This document shows positions 8,261 through 17,800 of a stretch of DNA of 64,000 nucleotides, piece after piece. Position numbers and translations under genes: made by a program. The first letter of the stretch is position 1; each line of letters starts with the position of its first letter. Below the pieces are notes generated by a model. The model was given only the letters and a program-made list of their open reading frames with translations, was not told the DNA's origin and searched no databases. This DNA is from an uncultured Poribacteria bacterium. GTDB taxonomy: Bacteria; Poribacteria; WGA-4E; WGA-3G. The DNA lies in NCBI GenBank assembly GCA_951812525.1, contig OX638316.1, positions 1,376,506 through 1,440,505 on the forward strand, given 5' to 3'.

Positions 8261-8935
8261 ATGAAATACAGCATAATTTTGCCAATGGTTATATTGACGG
8301 TATTCGTATCTGGAGTAGCAAATATCGACGCGGAAGTTGAGATTGCCCTTGAGGCAGAACTCGCAAATGAAATGGTAGAACCAATGATTATTTCAGACGA
8401 TAAACTTGCATCTGATGGAAAATTCATTTGGATGGAAGGCGCACCGGTAGCCGGTGGTGGCGGTACAGGTCATGCAGATTTTATCGTTAATATTCCCGAA
8501 CCCGGAAAATATGCCCTCTGGGGCCACGTGATCGCATGGGATGGTAACAGCGATTCTTTCTGGGTGACATGGCAACCCGCCGATCCAGACGAAAATGCAC
8601 AGCAGACCCAAAACACCGAGTTCCGCTGGGGTGTTGCTCAAGGTGCAGCTTGGCACTGGGATCGCATCAATCACTGGTTAGACGGTGGAACATTCGACCG
8701 TGAATGGAAGTTCAACAAAGCAGGTGAGACCTCTCTACGTATCGCAGTACGCGAAGATGCTACTATGCTAGACGCAATTTTCGTGACGACTAATGTGAAA
8801 GCCACGGCTGCAGATCAGGCAAACGTCCGTCTTCCAACCGATAGAGACCGGAAAATACAAGTTGAGGGACTCGCCGTAGATGCAAAGGGCAAAGCCGCAA
8901 CGACCTGGGGGTCACTAAAACGGGCGTATCAATAA
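8261..8935 (+). CDS. Secreted carbohydrate-binding-like protein with W-K tail (second copy)
   Basis: 224 residues. The start is placed at the ATG at 8261 because AAGGAGGT (8248-8254) lies seven bases before it; an upstream in-frame ATG at 8228 lies inside the repeat element. A signal peptide (M-K-Y-S-I-I-L-P) is followed by the same beta-sandwich as the preceding gene (E-A-E-L-A, F-I-W-M-E-G-A-P-V-A-G-G-G-G, Y-A-L-W-G, R-I-A-V-R-E-D-A-T-M-L-D). The C-terminal linker is longer and the tail reads G-K-A-A-T-T-W-G-S-L-K-R. The last 146 bases overlap the convergent minus-strand gene. Confidence 0.8.
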   Translation: MKYSIILPMVILTVFVSGVANIDAEVEIALEAELANEMVEPMIISDDKLASDGKFIWMEGAPVAGGGGTGHADFIVNIPEPGKYALWGHVIAWDGNSDSFWVTWQPADPDENAQQTQNTEFRWGVAQGAAWHWDRINHWLDGGTFDREWKFNKAGETSLRIAVREDATMLDAIFVTTNVKATAADQANVRLPTDRDRKIQVEGLAVDAKGKAATTWGSLKRAYQ

Positions 8936-9347
8936 GAAATGGTGGCATGAACTTGCACGTGCAAGTCTCAATACGAATATGCGCTTGATGTTCCGACTGC
9001 AGATCAACGCAAGGAGCAGACTTGATAAATCGGTTGTTCCGAAACATATAGCACTGTTCCTCATAATGGTCAATACGCCATATATCGAATCCCTGTTCAA
9101 ACCGAATAATACGCTCAGGTGGGCCAAGATGGAGTCGCAGTTTCTCCACTGCCCGCCTGTCACGCGTAACAAGGGCGTGTGTCAGATATGTAAGTCCTGA
9201 CAGAATCCCAGCCAACGCAATTTTCCCTCTTAATTTAACCGAAATACCCTCCGCAGCCGGTGCCAACCCCCAAATTAGACACAGAATAAGGACCAAAGCG
9301 CACATTTTTCTTGTTTTTTCACAGCAAATTTGACATAAATTTCGCAT
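8790..9347 (-). CDS. Small exported protein of unknown function
   Basis: 185 residues if read to the first stop. The first part looks genuine: a signal peptide (about residues 1-33, L-I-L-C-L-I-W-G-L-A-P-A-A-E-G), then a compact region with L-G-P-P-E-R-I-I-R-F, G-F-D-I-W-R-I-D-H-Y and Y-M-F-R-N-N-R-F. The last 45-50 residues overlap the convergent carbohydrate-binding gene and look like non-coding shadow, so the natural protein may end earlier through a frameshift in this copy or simply have a poorly conserved tail. The start at 9347 has AAGG about 11 bases upstream; an internal ATG at 9305 is an alternative. I do not recognise the family. Confidence 0.55.
   Translation of the reverse strand: MRNLCQICCEKTRKMCALVLILCLIWGLAPAAEGISVKLRGKIALAGILSGLTYLTHALVTRDRRAVEKLRLHLGPPERIIRFEQGFDIWRIDHYEEQCYMFRNNRFIKSAPCVDLQSEHQAHIRIETCTCKFMPPFLIDTPVLVTPRSLRLCPLHLRRVPQLVFSGLYRLEDGRLPDLQPWLSH
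8951..8966. repeat. Perfect 16-bp palindrome between convergent stops
   Basis: ACTTGCACGTGCAAGT is self-complementary along its full length and lies 16 bases after the stop of the plus-strand gene. No T-run follows on either strand, so an operator or a bidirectional hairpin is as likely as a terminator. Confidence 0.45.
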
Positions 9348-9360
9348 TAGTATGTTAACC

Positions 9361-9390
9361 TTGACAAAAAAACCATTTTTCAGGTATCTT
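9361..9390 (+). promoter_or_regulatory. Sigma70-type promoter for nadA
   Basis: Perfect TTGACA at 9361-9366 and TATCTT at 9385-9390 with an 18-base spacer. It is the only good match in the short spacer between the divergent genes and predicts a leader of about 70 bases to the first nadA start. Confidence 0.5.
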
Positions 9391-9466
9391 AATAGGAACG
9401 ATTAAAAAAGAGTCGCTAATTTAGCGAGCAGCTCGCATTTGCCAACTTTCGATAGCGCGAGTTTGC

Positions 9467-10660
9467 ATGCTGGATCGCTTACCCACAGACAGGGAGCATC
9501 TGATTAGCGATGACTTGGAGCGTACCAAAAAAATGACTGTTATGCGTTCTAACGGAGAAACTCCCCACGCAACAGATACACCGGGTTGTACAACCGACCT
9601 CAGCATTGAGGACGTTAAGAAAGAACTATACAATCGCCACCATCCCAGTTTAACGTTTCTCGATATAGAAGCACACGCCAAGACCGTCCACAGAATACGC
9701 ACACTAAAGCAGAAACATGACGTTGTGATGCTCGGTCACAATTATATGGAGCCACTGGTCTTCGGATTGTCTGAAAAAGAGGAACAGGGCGATTCACTCG
9801 GGTTAAGTATGTTTGCCGCAAAAACGGAAGCACCCTATTTAATTTTTAACGGTGTACCGTTTATGGCAGAAACAGCGAAAATCTTAAGTCCAGACAAAAC
9901 GGTGTTAGTTGCAGATAAAACGGCAGGATGCTCACTCGCCGATAACTTCGGTGCGGAAGACGTCAAGGAATTGAAAGAGCTTTACCCAGGCGCGCCGGTG
10001 ATGATCTATGTGAATAGCTACGCAGACGCCAAAGCAGAATCGGATATTTGTTGTACATCGGCGAATGCAGCACACATCGCAAAAACGCTACCGGGCGATA
10101 CAGTAATCTTTGTGCCGGATATCTTCTTTGCGCAGAACTTAGAGGAAGAATTGAAGGGCGAGAAAAACGTTGTCTACCCCGGTAAAGATAATACAGCGCG
10201 CGGTGCTGTCTGTGAAGTTCACGAGAGATTCACACTCGACGATCTTCTGAACGTGCGCGAATCCTTTGAAATCCCGAAAGGGCATCCCGACCGTAAACTC
10301 TATGCCCACTGGGAATGCCGTCCGAATGTACTGCAAGAAGCGGATTTTTACGGCAGCACCAGTCAGATTATGAAAGACATTGCAGAGCGTGTCGCAGTGA
10401 ACCAATTGGAGCGTGCTTTTGTCGCCTCGGAATGTGAACTCACCTCGAATCTGGCGCAGGAATTCCCTAAAGTCCAATTCTGGACAGCCTGTTCCATTCG
10501 ATGCTCACACATGGCACAGGTAAATTTGGGCAAAATTGCGAATATTCTGGAAGCGATTGACCGGGATGATGACCTCAGTGAATACGAAATTACACTAAGT
10601 CCTGAGACCATCGACAAAGCGCGTACACCAATTGAGCGAATGCTTGAAGCAAGCGTTTAA
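9467..10660 (+). CDS. nadA: Quinolinate synthase
   Basis: 397 residues from the first ATG; the usual length is about 350, and an ATG at 9533 (GGAG 13 bases before it) would trim 22 residues, so the true start may be there. It condenses iminoaspartate with dihydroxyacetone phosphate to make quinolinate for NAD synthesis, using a 4Fe-4S cluster. Signatures are M-L-G-H-N-Y-M-E, G-D-S-L-G-L, F-M-A-E-T-A-K-I-L, A-G-C-S-L-A-D (Cys about 154), H-W-E-C-R-P-N (Cys about 284), Y-G-S-T-S-Q-I and I-R-C-S-H-M (Cys about 346). These three cysteines are the expected cluster ligands. NadB and NadC are not in the window. It forms its own transcription unit, bounded by a promoter and a strong terminator. Confidence 0.93.
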   Translation: MLDRLPTDREHLISDDLERTKKMTVMRSNGETPHATDTPGCTTDLSIEDVKKELYNRHHPSLTFLDIEAHAKTVHRIRTLKQKHDVVMLGHNYMEPLVFGLSEKEEQGDSLGLSMFAAKTEAPYLIFNGVPFMAETAKILSPDKTVLVADKTAGCSLADNFGAEDVKELKELYPGAPVMIYVNSYADAKAESDICCTSANAAHIAKTLPGDTVIFVPDIFFAQNLEEELKGEKNVVYPGKDNTARGAVCEVHERFTLDDLLNVRESFEIPKGHPDRKLYAHWECRPNVLQEADFYGSTSQIMKDIAERVAVNQLERAFVASECELTSNLAQEFPKVQFWTACSIRCSHMAQVNLGKIANILEAIDRDDDLSEYEITLSPETIDKARTPIERMLEASV

Positions 10661-10667
10661 TAGCATT

Positions 10668-10710
10668 AACCGGCGAGGTTTCCCAACCTCGCCGGTTTTT
10701 TATTTTTTAT
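10668..10710 (+). terminator. Intrinsic terminator of nadA
   Basis: AACCGGCGAGGTT (10668-10680) and AACCTCGCCGGTT (10685-10697) make a perfect 13-bp stem with a TCCC loop, followed by a T-rich run. The core G-C-G-A-G-G-T-T-T-C-C-C is the same as in the REP-like hairpins elsewhere, suggesting such a repeat was recruited as a terminator. Confidence 0.85.
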
Positions 10711-10764
10711 TAAAGTCAATCTCACCAGTTCAAAGCGTCTCAGCAATTGCAAAATCCACTATAG

Positions 10765-11745
10765 TTAGAAACGGGTGATAAAAGAGACGCGATGTGCATT
10801 CCCGACATAAGCATCCGGCACAAAAGCATAGTCGAATTGAAAATCAATATTCGCTAACGCGTCCTCACCGCTTCGTCTTACACCAACGCCGAGTGACAAT
10901 CCGTCGCTCGGATTCTCGTTCAAACCGATACGGTATCCAACACGCGCCGCCACGCTATCGTAGAACCAGCGTTCCGCCCCAACATGAAAACTCGGATTCG
11001 CATCAATGAGTGGGAGGTGCGCGTCTGCAACGAATGCCCACACTTCACGTTCAGGCATCAATGCGTCTGCTTCTGCCACTGCCTCTTTCCAAGTTCTATA
11101 AGCCAAACCTGCGCGAAGTGCCATCGGCAGATTCTCCGCGCCATCTAAGACCCCAGCATTTTGGAGAGCAACCCCGATACCGAGATGATTGTCAAGCAGC
11201 CGTAAGATTAAACCGACATCAGCGGCAGCACCGTAGACGTTCTGAATATCCAATTGCTCCGAAATTACCTTCGCCGTACCACCGACAGATATAGCTTCAC
11301 CAAGCTGATACGCAAAAGACAAGCCTGTAGCGAAACCTCCGACAGTCACAGTGCTATCCGGATCTTCTGTTGGCCCTTGTCGCCGCTCAATCTCTGTGAA
11401 ACTGCCGAGGAAACTTGCCCCCCACACGAACCGTTCCATGCGTTGTGCGTAACCAATAGATTGGTTGTTAATGTCCGCGAACGAGAAGTGTTGCATTGCA
11501 GTTAATTCCTGATCCTGAACGGCGGTCAAACCAGCAGGATTCCAAAAGATAGTGTTAACATCATTGGCAAGCCCTGCAAATGCGCCACCCATTCCCACAG
11601 GTCGACTCCCGCCCTCAATCTTGAGGAAAGCGGCACCCACAGTACCTGCTCCATCGTGGATATCAACTGCACTGACGCGTGGGGCAACTGCGGCTATTAT
11701 GAGAAGTGCCATTACAATTAGAACGGCTCCCCTTTTCTCCATCAT
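10765..11745 (-). CDS. PorV/PorQ-like outer-membrane beta-barrel protein
   Basis: 326 residues with GGAG just before the start. A signal peptide (about residues 1-26, ending R-V-S-A) precedes the family hallmark A-F-L-K-I-E-G-G-S-R-P-V-G-M-G-G-A-F and N-T-I-F-W-N-P-A-G-L (about residues 65-75). Alternating beta strands with glycine-rich turns follow, ending in a terminal aromatic strand R-V-S-F-I-T-R-F. PorV and PorQ belong to this fold; in Bacteroidetes PorV shuttles type IX secretion substrates. It lies 84 bases after the giant Ig-like protein gene on the same strand, so the two are probably expressed together. No other type IX components are visible here, so a secretion role is only an inference. 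Confidence 0.8.
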   Translation of the reverse strand: MMEKRGAVLIVMALLIIAAVAPRVSAVDIHDGAGTVGAAFLKIEGGSRPVGMGGAFAGLANDVNTIFWNPAGLTAVQDQELTAMQHFSFADINNQSIGYAQRMERFVWGASFLGSFTEIERRQGPTEDPDSTVTVGGFATGLSFAYQLGEAISVGGTAKVISEQLDIQNVYGAAADVGLILRLLDNHLGIGVALQNAGVLDGAENLPMALRAGLAYRTWKEAVAEADALMPEREVWAFVADAHLPLIDANPSFHVGAERWFYDSVAARVGYRIGLNENPSDGLSLGVGVRRSGEDALANIDFQFDYAFVPDAYVGNAHRVSFITRF

Positions 11746-11829
11746 ACATTCTCCTTATCCTGACTTTGATATCGGCTTAAAATCCTAACTTTCTGATATG
11801 GGAAATCTGACCCAGAAAATACAACGCCC

Positions 11830-14800
11830 TTAATCAACAACAAGCACTTTGCCGACAGCATTTGCACTATTTCCGGCTGCGTTGATCGCTTCCAAATGGA
11901 AGATATAGAGCCCTCGTGCAACGGGGTTACCCCCTTGGTTCTCCAAATTCCACTTCACCAACTGGTCGTTCCGCTGCCCTGACACAACATCCTGATAGGT
12001 TTGAGAAAGGACCATGTCACCACTCCAATCATAGATGCTCAAGGTAAGCTCAACTGTATCCCCAAGCGGAACGTTGATATCAAACGAAAAGAATGCGACA
12101 TCCCCTCTGGAGATTCGGAGTGGATTCGGCCATCCAAACGTCGGTTCGCGGAAGGTAAGTGATACCGACATGGTATATTCCCCAATGTCGTAGACCTCGT
12201 AGTTTCCCGCATTGTCAGTGACGCGAACATCCAAATCATACTCACCAGAACGAGTGGGCAAGAAATCAATCGACCAAACGCTCCACGGTTCTTGCTCCGC
12301 ACTGCTATCATCAACAGCAGGAACCGCATCTATCGGCTGTTTGTCGGGTCCAATACCAACAATTTCAACAAGCCACACGCCAGAGGCAGGGATTGAAACT
12401 TCGCCTTCACCGCTTGGGTCGGAGGCTGTGCCTTCTAACGGTAATGCTTTATCCGTGAGTTCCGTTTCACCACCATCGCTCGTTACAGCGGCAGTAGGTG
12501 CTGTAGTTTCATAAAGAAATTCTGTTGTAATGGAATTCGTTGGGGCAAACCCAAGCAGTTCGGAGTCATTTCCGATGCTAACAACTGTAACTTGATAAAG
12601 CCCTTGGACGGATAGACCATCAGATTTGAAGACGAGGGTATCTACACCGTTCTGTTGTGTATTGCCCGAAACTTCGGTGCCATCCGGTTGCCTAACGATA
12701 ATTCTTGACTGGGCGAGATTGACCCCTAAGCCTGTGTCAAACATATTCGCCTGAATAATGACACCACCGGTCGTAGAAACCGCTGTCGGATAATTCTCTG
12801 CATCGATGTCAACGAGTAGCGGCGCGTCATTGAGAAGTAAAGTACTGGCATCGATTAGCGGGGGGCTGGTGTCATAGGTAAAGACCTTTTCATAAGATAT
12901 ATCACCGTTTCCTGCCCGATCCTTAGGTGTAACAGTAACTCGATACTCACCATCAGCCGACCCGTTGTCCGCAAGCGGCACAGCCAGTGTGAAACTGAGA
13001 ATGCCTTGGTTATCATCCTCTACCCGTCCCGCAATTTTAGTCGGATTCGGTGAAACGCGTTCAAAGGTTACCCACGCCTCATCAACGTTTTTCCAATCAA
13101 TTCCAGACTGCTCATCAATAAGGTCAACACGTATCTCCGTTAAGGAATTATTAACCTCAGGAGACGCAACAACAAGGTTAATCGCTTCAGGCTCAACTTC
13201 CGGCGCTTCTGTGTCGTGCGTAAAGGTTAGTTGTTGAACGGCACCGGTTCGTCCAGACGCACTGATTGGTGTAAACTCAATGGTATAGAGTCCATCGTCG
13301 GAACCGTCTTCCGCAAGTGGGCGCACAAGATTATAAACCAATCGATCAGATTCGCGCAGTTGTTGTCCCGCCACGACTTGACCGGCAGCATTCAGTAACC
13401 GAAGCGTTGACAAGTGATTTTCATCATCTGTTTCAATCTCCACTTCTATCTGTTCTACCTCTTCATTGGTAAACGCCTCGTCCACTGGGGCTGTCTTCGG
13501 TGAGGTTGAAACAATAGCGGGTAAACGCCTCGAAAGCAAAAAACTGCGCTCAAAAACGGTCGCACTGCCGTTACCAGCACGGTCAACGGCTTGAACGCGA
13601 ATGATGTAGCGTCCGTCCTCAATAAGTTGATTCGTATTCAGCGTTAACTGTGTCGTTCCATCACTGACAATTTCGCCCGATATTTCGGATCCATTCGGGT
13701 CAATTAACGTAACCGTAGTCACCTCCCAGTCTATACCACTGCCGCCGTCATCACTAAGGTTTACTTGTACCTGTGTGCGATCAGCGGTGACCAAGGCACC
13801 ATCAGCAGGGACAGTACTCACAAGGGTCGGTGCTTGCGTGTCATAAACAATGAGATGTTCAACAGTGAACGCATTCGCCGCTTTGTCTGCTAACTCAACA
13901 AGGACGGTATATTCGCCATCCATACTGCCATCACGAGACAAGGGTTCATCAAGCGTGAGATAGAGCTCGCTATTGGTATCATGAGTGAGTTGTGCGGGTA
14001 TGAGGTTCCCACTCGCATCGCGTAGACTCACTTTCTGATCTGACAGCTCAAGTTCTGCGGGACCAATATCCACGACGGTGAAGCGAAACTGTGTCAAGTT
14101 ATGGCTGATATATGAGACAGGTTGACTTAAGTCAATCGGATCAGCAGCAGTTATCTCTGGTTCTTGGGTATCATAAACAAACTCACGATAGACAGCACTT
14201 CCTTGACGTCCGGCTTTATCAACGGGTACAACGTATACATTGTATCTGCCATCTGTACTCCCATCAGATGTAAACGTCGCCGGTTCCCAACCAATTAGGT
14301 CTACATTATTAGAGCCGATTGCTCCGGAAACAGGCGTGCCATCGGGGGTACTTACTAAGATTCTTGAACTCTGACTACCGAAGGCTAAGCCCGTTTCTGT
14401 TGGATCAAGGAGGGCAGCAACTATAACCATATTGCTAGCATTGACGTAAGCAACATCGCTCGTCTGACCACCGATAGCAACCGTATCCACGCTCGGGAGC
14501 GGTATATCAAGAACAAACTCGTAAGTCGCCGCGCCTGATGCCGAATTACCTGTTATATCTTGAGGTGTTACAGACAGTGTATACGTACCAATCTGCGTTA
14601 ATCCTAAGAAATTAACAACAACCTCCGACATACTATCGTCTTCTAACGTGAGTGGAATTAACGGTCTTATATATTCATCAGAGGCATCAAGCTCCTCGGG
14701 TCCGAGTAATGTAATCTGAGTATTGGAAAAATCAACGCGTGTCGCCTCTTCAAATTTAAGGGTAATACTACTTACAGGTTCTAATATCTCGGCAATCTGC

Positions 14801-17800
14801 TGAGGTAGAAGTGCCATCGGTGAAGCAGTATCTATCGTGACAGAAGACAACCGAGGTGCTTGTGAATCATAAACAAGTTTATGCTCAGCATCAAGACGAT
14901 TTCTCGATTTGTCAACGAGAGAAAACTTTATCAGATACTCCCCATCTGCACTACCATCTCGAGGAAAAGGCGCAGCAAAAGTCAAATAGAGTTGATTGTT
15001 TATCTCATCGGTAGTAAGTGTCCCCGCAACTGGCACACCATCAGCATTATGGAGCTCAATCGTCTGATCTTCCAACTCTAAATCGGCTGGTCCGACATCT
15101 TCAACGGAGAACTGAAGTTGTGTAAGCGTCCCACCCACATAGGAAACAAGCTGGGTCAAGTTGACGGGTACTGCCGCAGTTACGCGAGGTTCTTGTGTAT
15201 CGTAAATGAATTGTCGATAAACGACTTCACCTTGCCTACCCGTCCTATCTACAGGCGTGACAGCGACCGTGTAACGACCATCTGCACTTCCGTCGGTCGG
15301 AAGGACTATCGGAATCCACGTTAACTGATTTGTGCCATTGGACGTGGTGATACCGGGGGCAGGGAGGCCACTCTCGTTGGTAACAGTAATCGTTGAACCG
15401 CCTTCGCCTAAAGCCAATCCAACGCCAGTCGGATCTGCAAACGTAGCGACTATTGTCGTAGAGGTCCCATTGACATAAACAATTGTACCAACCCTTCCAT
15501 CAACCAAAACGGAACTCACAATAGGCAAAGCAACATCAATCTGAAATCTATAAATAAACGGAGCTGTGCTTTGGTTACCCGATAGATCTTGCGGTGTAAT
15601 CGAGAGAACATATTCACCCGGCTGCGTCAAGTTTCGGAAATTGAGGGTTAAAGTCGTCCGTCCATTATCGAAACGGTTGATAGGTATATTTTCGCTATCT
15701 GGACTAACAAGGGTAACACTCGTATTCTCAAAGTCAATGTCACTACCCGAAACACGTAAGTCCGTCGCTACATTTTGAGGAGGATCCTCAAAATTTACAA
15801 TAATCTGTGAGAAACCTACTGTGATGTTTGTTGTACTACTCGTAGAGAGTACCGGTTCAGATTCGGTTGCGACCCGAACACTTTCTATTGCTGGAAACTG
15901 TGTATCTAAAACGATCGGAAATGCATCTGTAAAACGTTTTCCTGTAAAATCAACGAATGTTGCAGTTATGGTGTATTCGCCATCGGCGGTACCATCGCGT
16001 GGAATTACGGCATCGGTGCTCCAAGTTAAGATGGTATTTGTTGCATCGGTTTCAATCTTTCTCTCTGGAACAGCAACACCTTGAGAATTTGTGACTGTGA
16101 GGGTTGATGCGTCAAAGTTAATACCTGGACCGATATAATCAATCAGCTCGACGACAATCATCTCCAAATTATTGACAGTCGTCGTCTCAGGTGCTGTTAA
16201 TCGGACTTCTGCTTGGCTCTGGCTAACAAGATAGAACTCACGTCGAGCAGTCGCACCAATATTGCCAGCACGGTCAGTTGGTGTAACTTCTATAGCATAG
16301 GTGCCATCGTCAGAACCATCCAAAGCAATCGGCTCTAACACAGTCAGAGTGGCAGTATCCCTTCCGTTATTTGTAATATTAACAGGCACCTCTATCTGGG
16401 TTCCGCCAACATTACGTATTAACCGGAAACTACTCTGTGTGAAATCAATACCACTGGTCACTTCATTGAGAACAACCCGTACCTGCGATAGATTGCCGAC
16501 GGTCTCATTCGCTGCAGGGAAGGTAGATACAAGGGTTGGCAATTGGGTATCATAGAGAAATAGGAACGCCTCCATATCCATATTACCGATCGTATCGGCG
16601 ACCCGCACTTCGAGACTATAGCGTCCATCTTGACTAACGAGTGGTTCTTCTAAAACGTGGGTAATTTGCGCGTTATTCCTATCTATAAAGGTACGACCCG
16701 GGATCACCTCACTTGTATTCCCCTCTCCAATAGCACTAAACTGAATCTGCGTGTTCTCCTCAAAATCAATGCCGATGCCGGAACTGCCATCGTTAAAGGC
16801 GGCAACAATTTGGGTAAGAGGTTGATTGTGGTAAATCGTATCCCCAATTCGGTTAAAAGATCCACCACCTTGGGTCGGACTTAAAGAGACGATCTCTGGA
16901 GCAAGATTATCATAAACAAAAGGAACACGAATAGCACCGCTCTGGTTACCCGCCCTATCCGTCCCTACAACTTCAATGGTATATCCACCATCATGAAGCC
17001 CATCTCTGGGTGATAAAGGCGATAGAAATACCCACCGAATTTTATCTCTCGCTGGGAATGTCTGTCTACCTAAAATCTCACCTGCTAGACCTGTGAGGCG
17101 TATAGTCGAATCAGAGAGATTAACACCATTTTCAAAATTATCTGCAAGGGTAGCCTCAACAAAATTTAAGCGTTGGCTAACACCCGCGCCAGGAGAGATC
17201 GCACCGCTGCTACCAGCAACCCTAGTCAAAGTGGGCGCAACATTATCAAAGGTAAATTCTGTTGTGCTTTGAGCGGAATTGCCTGCTTTATCAAGGAGGG
17301 TAATCATTAAGGTATAACGTCCATTCTCGGAACGTATATCTAAAGGGTCTGCCAAGTTAAAACTCAGCTGCGTTGTGTAATTGACGGTGCCGTTGAGCGC
17401 AACACCTCGCGCATTTTTTAAAACGATCTCCGTCCGCTTCGCGCCGAAATCAATGGGACTTCCCTCATCTGCTTCGGTTGCTATGGTTACAGCGCGAAGC
17501 GGTGTATTGATAAAACTGCCATTGGTAAGCAACAGATTCGCATCTTCGTTGGCAAATACACTGGAGATGCGCGGCGGTTCTGTATCTAAAATAGCACTTG
17601 CGGATCTTTCCACGACTTCGCCAGGTCCAGCTTGCTTGTGAAGCACGACGCTAATTGTATAATTCCCGTCTGGTACCTGCCTACTGTTAATACTCCCGTT
17701 CCAATTGATACGTACTGACTGATCTGCGGACACAGTCCCACGTGTAATCAGATGTTGATTCGCCGTAACAGTATAGTCATCTCCATCCTCAGCAGTATTA

